Below the pieces are notes generated by a model. That model did not search any database. It saw only the letters and a program-made list of their open reading frames with translations, and was not told the DNA's origin. A stretch of DNA of 5,662 nt from contig CALAVA010000049.1 in assembly GCA_937892025.1 (NCBI GenBank), positions 1 to 5,662 on the forward strand, written 5' to 3'. The number at the start of each line of letters is the position of its first letter. Position 1 is the first letter of the stretch. Below, piece after piece: positions 1 through 5,386 of the stretch. The stretch is from an uncultured Bacteroidales bacterium (GTDB taxonomy: Bacteria > Bacteroidota > Bacteroidia > Bacteroidales > WCHB1-69). The translations under genes and the position numbers were made by a program.

Positions 1-5
1 AATGG

Positions 6-839
6 GTGGCAAATACTAATTTGAATAGTAATTTCCTTCAATCGTTTTTAGTTGAAGAAGACAAAAACATTGATGCTTGTTTTTTGCGATATTGGGGTTA
101 TTCTTCTAATTTAGAGTTTAGTAGATACAAAATACAAGACCTATCATTATTAACGTTTTGGGAACAATTAGATTTTTATATTCATCGGCTTCCGCTATTT
201 CCAAAAGACGAGGAGGACGAGGACAGAGTTCGGTTTTCCATCAGAAGAGACCAACCATCATGGGCAAGAGAAGCCCAACGTCAGTTAGAGGAACAAATAC
301 AACGACAAGAATACGCAGATATACATTTTGATGAAGAAAGCAAAAAATTACTATTAGAGGTTAAAGAAAAAATAGATAGACTTCGACAAAAAGGCATCAG
401 TGGTTTCATTCTCAAAAATTTAGTGAATAGCGAGGATAAATTAAGCAAGGTTATAATTTCGGAAAATCATGAAATACTATTGCCCGATTATAATATGCAA
501 ATAGAAATGGCACCTTTGCCCAAAGCGGTATTTTTCTTGTTTCTCAAACACGAAAATGGTATTTATTTTAAATGTTTGTCCGATTATAGACAAGAACTCT
601 GTCAAATATATCGGCAAATAAGCAATCGCATAGATATTTCAACACAACAGAAAAGTATTGAAGATATAACTGACCCTACCAAAAACGCCATCAATGAGAA
701 ATGCTCACGAATTCGAGAAGCCTTTGTTTCCCACTTTGATGAAAGATTGGCCAAAAACTATTTCATCACTGGAAAAAGAGGTGAGAAAAAACGCATAACA
801 CTTCCCAGAAACTTGGTGGAATGGCATACAAACATATAA
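6..839 (+). CDS. Conserved hypothetical protein, possible C-terminal winged-helix-like fold; 5' end uncertain
   Basis: Function unknown. The GTG at 6 is the first possible start, but the frame is open to the window edge (the codon before it is TGG), so the protein may begin upstream. The ATG at base 2 is in another frame and stops at once. From the GTG there are 277 residues with no signal peptide or membrane segment, so it is probably cytoplasmic. Residues 67-73 are strongly acidic and 85-130 look helical and charged, possibly coiled coil. The C-terminal half (about 168-275) resembles a family I recall as widespread, unnamed Bacteroidota proteins: LPKAVFFLFLKH near 171, SDYRQEL near 192, INEKCSRIREAF near 229, and a basic NYFITGKRGEKKRITL stretch near 251. 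The helix followed by a basic hairpin is reminiscent of the recognition helix and wing of OmpR-type DNA-binding domains. That is an inference from pattern alone. The neighbour on the right is convergent, so the context gives no functional hint. Confidence 0.8.
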   Translation: MANTNLNSNFLQSFLVEEDKNIDACFLRYWGYSSNLEFSRYKIQDLSLLTFWEQLDFYIHRLPLFPKDEEDEDRVRFSIRRDQPSWAREAQRQLEEQIQRQEYADIHFDEESKKLLLEVKEKIDRLRQKGISGFILKNLVNSEDKLSKVIISENHEILLPDYNMQIEMAPLPKAVFFLFLKHENGIYFKCLSDYRQELCQIYRQISNRIDISTQQKSIEDITDPTKNAINEKCSRIREAFVSHFDERLAKNYFITGKRGEKKRITLPRNLVEWHTNI

Positions 840-841
840 AA

Positions 842-858
842 AATTGGATAATCCAATT
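842..858. terminator. 17-base perfect palindrome just after the first gene's stop
   Basis: AATTGGAT and ATCCAATT surround a single A, so a 6-bp stem with a 5-base loop can form two bases after the stop codon at 837-839. No T-run follows on the + strand. On the - strand the hairpin is followed by TTTTATATGTTT, which looks more like a terminator for leftward transcription. It could equally be a protein-binding palindrome. Confidence 0.3.
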
Positions 859-873
859 CAATCTCAACCTCAA

Positions 874-925
874 AAATTGTGAGGATATGTAATAAAATAA
901 AAAAATAAATTATGAGGATTGGTAA
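874..925. repeat. Two imperfect direct repeats in the convergent spacer
   Basis: TGAGGATATGTAA at 880-892 and TGAGGATTGGTAA at 913-925 match at 11 of 13 positions. Both are preceded by AAATT plus one base. The period is 33 bases, close to three helical turns. The first copy also forms a short CCTCA/TGAGG hairpin (868-884) that could help end the transcript of the first gene. The A-rich background weakens the case for a function. The remainder of the 840-1036 spacer shows only a tandem TAAACAT pair (943-956) and the inverted repeat at 974-1013. Confidence 0.35.
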
Positions 926-973
926 AAAAAAAACTCAAATTATAAACATTAAACATTTATTATTGTGCAACAT

Positions 974-1013
974 AACAAACAAATGATGCCCTATCGGACA
1001 CCATTTGTTTGTT
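974..1013 (-). terminator. 12-bp perfect inverted repeat, probable porin transcript terminator
   Basis: AACAAACAAATG at 974-985 is exactly complementary to CATTTGTTTGTT at 1002-1013. The 16-base interior can pair further (TG with CA, CC with GG, with a bulge and a CTATC loop). It lies 23 bases beyond the porin stop codon. In the leftward direction the distal arm is itself T-rich, although no uninterrupted U-tract follows. It may act in both directions, since the gene on the left converges on it. A regulatory RNA structure is possible but less likely. Confidence 0.5.
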
Positions 1014-1036
1014 CACATTTCTATATCGCTAATACA

Positions 1037-2047
1037 TTAAAATTTCACAGACAGCATTGCTACAAGGCTATGCCCCAATGCATTGTATTGCTGTTGCTGT
1101 TTAAGCACATAATTGATTTGGAAACGCAAATGTTTTTCCGGCCACCAATCCACACCGGCAGAATAATAAATAGAATTTCTTTTGGCTTCTATATCTTTTT
1201 GATAAAAATCATTATTATTATTTTTCAAATTTTTGTTTTTATATTCTGCTCCGACAGCAAAGCGATTTCGTTTGCCATTGCGACCATCTGAATTTTGCAT
1301 AGTGTATGTACCGATATAAGCAGAAGCCGACAAAACAAAATCTTTAAGAAATGGGTGAAAATCCAACCGTCCTGACACATCTTTGGGCATATTGTCGGTT
1401 TTTACATTGATACCATTACCTCCAAAAACACCAATGCTATATTCCAAAATAGGAAATGTTTGTTCATTGCGAGTAAATTCTGCCAATGTTCCCGAAATCA
1501 TTACCCCTATTTCTCTTCCGTTGGCATACGAAGATATACCTGAAACATCGGAATAGCCAGACAAAGCAGTGATAACCTGTGCATTGTCTGCAAATTCAAG
1601 ATTTAATGGAGAATAAGCATTTTCAATACTAAAAGGTATCTTAAACTGTCCTGCTTGCAAAGCAATGTATTTACAGAATTTCACCTTAGCAAAAGCATCT
1701 ATCAACTTTGGCGTATTTGCCAAATCGCCTTGCAACCTAAAAGATATTGTAGGACTGAGATTTCCTTTAACATCTAATCTTGCCCTTCGAATTTGAAAAA
1801 CATTCGATTGATTGTTTTGTCCATCATTCAACTCTTGATAATTGTAGGTATACTGAAAATCCACCCAACCATTCAAAGAAACTTTTTCTTTGAACTTTTG
1901 CCAATTTTCCTTATTTTTTTCTGCCCGTTGCTCCTTACGTGTTTTTTCTGCAGGGGCTTGTTCATCTATTTGGGCTTGAACAAAATTGAAGATTCCTAAC
2001 ATGCAACTCAACAATAAAACTTGTACTTGTTTAGATTTTGTTACCAT
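1037..2047 (-). CDS. Outer-membrane porin, OprO/OprP (phosphate-selective porin) family, possibly shortened
   Basis: A beta-barrel channel expected to let small solutes cross the outer membrane. The substrate cannot be read from the sequence; phosphate or polyphosphate is only the family name. Residues 1-25 form a signal peptide (basic start, hydrophobic core, VQA cleavage before Q26). A charged, coiled-coil-like linker (33-55) follows, as often seen in Bacteroidota members. The barrel starts with SLNGWVDFQYTY near 57. The family hallmark FQIRRARLDVKG lies near 84, with LQAGQFKIPFSIE near 130, NGREIGVMISG near 176 and SGRLDFHPF near 225. The chain ends in Phe (SVKF), as outer-membrane barrels do. 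At 336 residues it is short for the family. Between AVGAEYKNKNL (264-274) and YYSAGVDWWPEKHLRFQINY (294-313) there is only an Asn-rich link where other members carry extra strand pairs. The start ATG at 2047 is supported by the signal peptide and by the promoter box about 30 bases upstream. It is divergent from an AraC-type regulator. Confidence 0.9.
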   Translation of the reverse strand: MVTKSKQVQVLLLSCMLGIFNFVQAQIDEQAPAEKTRKEQRAEKNKENWQKFKEKVSLNGWVDFQYTYNYQELNDGQNNQSNVFQIRRARLDVKGNLSPTISFRLQGDLANTPKLIDAFAKVKFCKYIALQAGQFKIPFSIENAYSPLNLEFADNAQVITALSGYSDVSGISSYANGREIGVMISGTLAEFTRNEQTFPILEYSIGVFGGNGINVKTDNMPKDVSGRLDFHPFLKDFVLSASAYIGTYTMQNSDGRNGKRNRFAVGAEYKNKNLKNNNNDFYQKDIEAKRNSIYYSAGVDWWPEKHLRFQINYVLKQQQQYNALGHSLVAMLSVKF

Positions 2048-2076
2048 ATTTTATATGCTTTTATATTATTAAAGAG

Positions 2077-2084
2077 CAAAGATA
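2077..2084 (-). promoter_or_regulatory. Bacteroidota -7 promoter box for the porin gene
   Basis: Read leftwards the sequence is TATCTTTG, an exact match to the Bacteroidota -7 consensus TAnnTTTG. It lies 29 bases upstream of the porin ATG, implying a leader of roughly 25 bases. No convincing -33 TTG is present at the usual distance, so the promoter may need an activator. The divergently encoded AraC-type protein is a candidate. Confidence 0.6.
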
Positions 2085-2209
2085 CGCTTTATTCATTAAT
2101 GGAAATGTCATATTTTAATTCAATTGTAAAAAATCAACCTATAGATTGTCATTATTTGCAAAAACGGAAAGCAATAACACGTTGATTATTATACACATAA
2201 GCCGATGCT

Positions 2210-2251
2210 AATATTTTATAAAAATCCACATCTATTGTAAAATATTTTATA
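2210..2251. repeat. Pair of 11-base direct repeats upstream of the regulator, possible operator
   Basis: AATATTTTATA occurs at 2210-2220 and again at 2241-2251, 31 bases apart, so both copies face the same side of the helix. The second copy overlaps the regulator's -7 box by two bases. AraC-family proteins commonly bind direct repeats, so autoregulation is conceivable. Both copies are pure A/T in an A/T-rich spacer, so chance is a serious alternative. Confidence 0.3.
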
Positions 2252-2257
2252 TATTTG
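2250..2257 (+). promoter_or_regulatory. Bacteroidota -7 promoter box for the AraC-type regulator
   Basis: TATATTTG followed by CAAA is an exact TAnnTTTG match. Transcription would begin around 2262-2265, giving a leader of about 27 bases before the ATG at 2291. A TTG at 2235-2237 lies upstream, but its 12-base spacing is shorter than usual for a -33 element. The box overlaps the alternative TTG start at 2255, which argues against that start. The same 12 bases, TATATTTGCAAA, recur in the promoter of the lipoprotein operon. Confidence 0.65.
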
Positions 2258-2290
2258 CAAAATCAAAATTTAATTTTTTATTACAATTGT

Positions 2291-2833
2291 ATGATTATAT
2301 ATTATATTGTATTAGCATTTTTTATCATTATGACTATTGTTTTTGCTTGTTTGTTTATTAAGGCGAAAATGACCTACAGACGTTTGTTGCGGAAAAACCT
2401 TGATGAAAACATCGCTCCTATAGAATTGGTTCAAAAACCTGAAGTTGTTTTTTCAAACATCAAGGACGAAAATGAGCAGCAAATTTTAAAAAGACTTCAA
2501 CTATTATTTGAAGAAGAACATATTTATTTAAATCCAGATTTAAACATCAATGATTTGGCCAAACAGATTGGTACCAACAAGACCACCCTATCTCATATTA
2601 TCAACACCCATTTGAAGATAAACTTTCCAACTCTATTGAATCAATATCGTATCAAAGAATCAATAAAACTACTCACTGACAAACAATATTCTAACTATAA
2701 AATAGAGGCTATCGGAGAAATGTGTGGCTATAAAAATCGGCAAGTATTTCATGCTACGTTCAAGAAAGAAATGGGCGTTACACCTATCAATTTTAGAAAA
2801 ATAAGCCAAGAAACGACCACGAATAAAGAATAA
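2291..2833 (+). CDS. Membrane-anchored AraC-family transcriptional regulator, minimal form
   Basis: A DNA-binding regulator of 180 residues. Residues 2-23 are a single hydrophobic membrane helix. It is followed by a basic stretch (KAKMTYRRLLRK), which places the C-terminus in the cytoplasm. A linker leads to a two-helix-turn-helix AraC domain from about 65. The first HTH is near 86-106 (INDLAKQIGTNKTTLSHIIN). The second is near 136-160, with the family signature GYKNRQVFHATFKKEMGVTP and FRK. Bacteroidota relatives usually carry TPR repeats or a sensor domain ahead of the membrane helix. Here nothing precedes it, and an in-frame stop (2219-2221) rules out a longer frame. A TTG at 2255 would add 12 residues, but it sits inside the -7 promoter box, so the ATG at 2291 is preferred. 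No Shine-Dalgarno sequence is visible, as is usual in this phylum. It is divergent from the porin gene, a likely target (inference). The signal it senses is unknown. Confidence 0.85.
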   Translation: MIIYYIVLAFFIIMTIVFACLFIKAKMTYRRLLRKNLDENIAPIELVQKPEVVFSNIKDENEQQILKRLQLLFEEEHIYLNPDLNINDLAKQIGTNKTTLSHIINTHLKINFPTLLNQYRIKESIKLLTDKQYSNYKIEAIGEMCGYKNRQVFHATFKKEMGVTPINFRKISQETTTNKE

Positions 2834-2844
2834 TTTTTGTTAAA

Positions 2845-3630
2845 CTACCAAACATTATCAAAATTTTCAGTTTGACGCACTTTTTCATCTCGCTGAAATT
2901 CAAGCAATCTTGCATATTTTTGATATGTTGAGCAGGCACTACTAATAGAAATAGTAAAGCCATCAACGCCCCCAAAGACACCACCATGTAGAAAATATTT
3001 TGTAAAAAACGCAGAACAAAAATGCATTATAGGAGTAAAAGCATTGGCTCGTTTCCCTTTGCAATACATAATTTTAGCACTACGTGTAGGATAATCACGC
3101 TCTTTTTTTCCGAATAATTCTCCTATGTTTTTAAATGAATAATGCAAAATATCTGCCTTTAGTTTACAAACATTATTAGATAGAACACAAGCGTGTTCTT
3201 TAGTATCAGTAAATTGCGTACGTTCTTTGTTATACAATCGAGTACAATAATCTGGGTACCACCGACAACATTTTATCCACCTACTACCAATATAATTGCG
3301 ACGACCAACCGCATATGCATCAAATGTAGAATTTGTTATATCTAAGGTATTAATTATAGATGCTAATTCATCGGTAATCCGTTCATCTGCATCTAAACTA
3401 AATATCCATTTATTAGATGCAAATTGCAAACCAAAATTCTTTTGTATGCCATCACCCAAATAAGTTTGCTTAAACACCTTTGCTCCTAACTGTTCGGCTA
3501 AAAAAATAGTATTATCTGTACTAAAAGAATCTACAACAATAATTTCATTACAAATTTTTTGTAACGATTGAATACATTCCACAATATTTTGTTCTTCATT
3601 TAATGTTGTAATAATACCCGTAATATTCAT
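2845..3630 (-). CDS. Family 2 glycosyltransferase, WaaE-like
   Basis: Predicted to transfer a sugar from a nucleotide-sugar donor to a surface glycan or lipid-linked acceptor on the cytoplasmic side. It has 261 residues, a typical length for this subgroup. The GT-A fold starts at residue 1: ITTLNEEQNI (7-16), IIVVDSFSTDNT (30-41) with the nucleotide-contacting Asp34, and SLDADERI (78-85) holding the metal-binding DAD. GRRNYIGSRWIKCCRWYPDY (109-128), KEHACV (144-149) and LHYSFKN (162-168) follow, as in the LPS-core glucosyltransferase WaaE/KdtX group. The C-terminal part with KYFLHGGVFGGVDGF (211-225) and an amphipathic, partly hydrophobic region fits membrane association. Donor and acceptor cannot be read from sequence. 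It is the last gene of a leftward three-gene group, 37 bases after the ATPase gene, with no promoter box of its own in that gap. Its stop lies 11 bases from the stop of the convergent regulator, leaving no room for a classical terminator. Confidence 0.9.
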   Translation of the reverse strand: MNITGIITTLNEEQNIVECIQSLQKICNEIIVVDSFSTDNTIFLAEQLGAKVFKQTYLGDGIQKNFGLQFASNKWIFSLDADERITDELASIINTLDITNSTFDAYAVGRRNYIGSRWIKCCRWYPDYCTRLYNKERTQFTDTKEHACVLSNNVCKLKADILHYSFKNIGELFGKKERDYPTRSAKIMYCKGKRANAFTPIMHFCSAFFTKYFLHGGVFGGVDGFTISISSACSTYQKYARLLEFQRDEKVRQTENFDNVW

Positions 3631-3667
3631 CTGAACTAATATTATTTATATTATATCATACAATAAT

Positions 3668-4528
3668 CTATAAATCAACAAATTTATCTATTGCTTCAAT
3701 AAATTTTAAGGAAATTTGTTCTGGTTTTTGAATATTTGAATGTTTAATAATAACAAAATCAGCTTTATCACCTGTTATATGTCGATGTACCAAACAAACA
3801 CTATCAGCAATTTCAGAAATATACTCATCCACATAGGTTGTCATTGCCAAAGCATTTTCTGTATCTTGCATTTTATAGGAATGGGTTAAATGCGAAAAAA
3901 CGACAAAAGGAATTTCCAATTCATGGGCTATGTTTTTTATTTCTTTCAGTATAGCCTTTCTTTCCGCCAAATTGGGTTCTACATCGGTTATATTGCCACA
4001 CGAAAGCAGTTCAAAGCCATCGACAAAAATAATATCTGCCCCATATTTGTTTCTCAATTGTTTGCATCGTCTGGAAAAATCATCTTGTTTCAACATTGTA
4101 GAGTCATCAACAAAAATTTCTGCTTTGGATAGTCCGTATAGAATGGAATTGATTTGTTCTTTTTCAGAATCTTTCAAATCGTGGGTCATAATTTTTTTCA
4201 CTGATTGTCTTGTTTCGCTTTCTATTAAGCGATAAAACATCTTGGTTGCCGAGCGTTCTGGCGAAAAAACGCCAACGGTTTTTCCTGATTTTGAAGCGAT
4301 ATTAAACAATAGCGACAAAAGAAAAGCAGTTTTTCCGTTTCCGGGTTTAGAAGCTATCACACACAATTCATCTGATTGAAACCCCTTTGTGATAATATCT
4401 ACCTTATCAAAACCTGTTGCAATACCCGTTGTATTTAAATCAACTAAATAACCCGTATTTTGCAAAAGTTGAATAATTATTTCTTTGAGTGTCGTAAATT
4501 CAAAATTATCTTGTATAGTATAATCCAT
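3668..4528 (-). CDS. Stand-alone DnaB-type RecA-fold ATPase lacking the DnaB N-terminal domain and arginine finger
   Basis: The 286 residues match the linker helix and C-terminal motor domain of the replicative helicase DnaB. Full-length DnaB is about 450-500 residues, so the N-terminal primase-interacting domain is absent. Visible elements in order: linker helix (13-25); TGIATGFDKVD (34-44), the usual DnaB entry motif; Walker A ASKPGNGKTAF (59-69, Lys66 and Thr67); FSPER (88-92), equivalent to FSLEM with catalytic Glu91; and Walker B DIIFVDG (165-171, Asp170). The sensor SQ is FSHLTH (211-216), so Gln is replaced by His213. The LRxSGxIEQDAD motif is only TYVDEYISEIAD (231-242). The arginine-finger KxRNG motif is KHSN (262-265), with Ser264 in place of Arg. 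ATP binding is likely; hexameric helicase activity is doubtful. It sits 21 bases after the lipoprotein gene and before the glycosyltransferase, probably in one transcript. Its role is unknown. A regulatory KaiC-like or mobile-element origin is possible. Confidence 0.85.
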   Translation of the reverse strand: MDYTIQDNFEFTTLKEIIIQLLQNTGYLVDLNTTGIATGFDKVDIITKGFQSDELCVIASKPGNGKTAFLLSLLFNIASKSGKTVGVFSPERSATKMFYRLIESETRQSVKKIMTHDLKDSEKEQINSILYGLSKAEIFVDDSTMLKQDDFSRRCKQLRNKYGADIIFVDGFELLSCGNITDVEPNLAERKAILKEIKNIAHELEIPFVVFSHLTHSYKMQDTENALAMTTYVDEYISEIADSVCLVHRHITGDKADFVIIKHSNIQKPEQISLKFIEAIDKFVDL

Positions 4529-4549
4529 AATTAGTTATTTTTCTGTTTA

Positions 4550-5197
4550 TCAATTATTTGCAATAATTATCTGTCCATTTTTATAGGTTTGTATTTTTTC
4601 AATTTCACCATTAGGAAGATAATAGATTTCATTTCCGTCCTTAATACTATTTTTGTATTCTACTTCAGTATAAAGCACTCCATTTTTATAAGATGTAAGC
4701 ACTCCGTTGCCGTTTTTGAAATCGGCATGTGCTACTTCGTAGCCATCATAATCATAATATGTCCAATGACCATCTATTTGGTCTTGATTATAAAAACCGA
4801 CAATATAATTGGAGCCATCATCATAATATTCTCGATAAGCACCATTTTTTTTACCATGTTCATACGCACATTGCAAACCAAGCACTCCTTGTTCATTATA
4901 AGATAGAAATTGTCCTTCTAAAGTATCATTTTGATAAAAACATTCTGTTTCTATTTTTCCATTTCGATAATAACGAAGCATTTTTCCATGTAGTTGTCCT
5001 TTTTTGTACACGGCTTCTACACTTGGTGTTCCATTTTCGTAATACCAATAAGCATTTCCGTCCATCATTTTGGAATGATAGGTGATTTTTGAGGCTATTT
5101 TCCCCGATGGATAATAGGTTATTTCTGTACGATGACAACTAGTCATTAGCAAGAAAATCAAAAGACTTATATATGTATATACTATTCCTAATTTCAC
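4550..5197 (-). CDS. MORN-repeat lipoprotein (MORN_2 / YwqK-like)
   Basis: A predicted lipoprotein of 215 residues. The N-terminus is a lipoprotein signal: basic start, hydrophobic core (4-18), and the lipobox-like MTSC with lipidated Cys21. The next residues are HRTE, without the acidic run that often marks surface export in Bacteroidota, so a periplasm-facing anchor is more likely (inference). The rest is about eight tandem repeats of some 23 residues with the pattern YY-x-x-G-(K/x)-x5-Y-x-x-G-x-x-x-G, beginning near 27, 50, 73, 97, 121, 145, 168 and 191. Repeat 6 is shortened before repeat 7. Such repeats form beta-hairpin ladders used for protein contacts. Databases often label similar proteins 'antitoxin YwqK', a name that should not be taken as function here. 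The start is a GTG at 5197, the only start that supplies a complete signal peptide. It is the first gene of the leftward group, with a promoter box 31 bases upstream. Confidence 0.85.
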   Translation of the reverse strand: MKLGIVYTYISLLIFLLMTSCHRTEITYYPSGKIASKITYHSKMMDGNAYWYYENGTPSVEAVYKKGQLHGKMLRYYRNGKIETECFYQNDTLEGQFLSYNEQGVLGLQCAYEHGKKNGAYREYYDDGSNYIVGFYNQDQIDGHWTYYDYDGYEVAHADFKNGNGVLTSYKNGVLYTEVEYKNSIKDGNEIYYLPNGEIEKIQTYKNGQIIIANN

Positions 5198-5227
5198 TTT
5201 TAATTTTTTATAATTCTATAAAGTTTG

Positions 5228-5235
5228 CAAATATA
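5228..5235 (-). promoter_or_regulatory. Bacteroidota -7 promoter box for the lipoprotein-ATPase-glycosyltransferase operon
   Basis: Read leftwards this is TATATTTG followed by CAAA, an exact match to TAnnTTTG. It lies 30 bases upstream of the GTG start, giving a leader of about 25 bases. No TTG is present at the usual -33 distance. It is the only good promoter box found for the three leftward genes, which supports one shared transcript. Confidence 0.6.
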
Positions 5236-5386
5236 GTTCTTTTTTTTGAGATATAGGCATTTTTCCTAATTTTTATCAATCTGAAAATTCCAAAAGCAAA
5301 AAAAGCAATTTAATCAGTGGAAATAAAACTACTATCATCAAAGAAGCAAAAAAGAAAAAATAACCTTAAAACAACATATATAGACA

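Noticed and set aside
965..1291. Open frame of 108 codons on the + strand over the porin 3' end
   Set aside because: It lies antisense to a convincing porin, starts inside the inverted repeat region, and its product shows no domain or plausible start context.
1793..1999. Small hydrophobic + strand frame opposite the porin N-terminus
   Set aside because: Its hydrophobic look is the antisense image of the charged linker and signal peptide codons of the porin; no promoter or start signal supports it.
2151..2159. CATTATTTG as a second rightward -7 box
   Set aside because: The TA pair is shifted by one base relative to TAnnTTTG, and it lies more than 130 bases from the regulator start, while an exact box sits at 2250.
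2793..2987. Short - strand frame with a hydrophobic start across the regulator/glycosyltransferase junction
   Set aside because: It overlaps the 3' ends of two well-supported genes in another frame and has no family features.
3890..4235. Two + strand frames opposite the ATPase gene
   Set aside because: They are antisense shadows of a gene with clear Walker motifs.
4589..5138. Several frames on both strands inside the MORN-repeat gene
   Set aside because: The periodic repeat codons (many TAT, GGA, AAT) leave other frames open; none shows repeats or a signal of its own.
4550..5197. Reading the YwqK-type protein as an antitoxin of a toxin-antitoxin pair
   Set aside because: It has a lipoprotein signal and is followed by an ATPase and a glycosyltransferase, neither of which resembles a known small toxin; the 'antitoxin' label is only an annotation habit.
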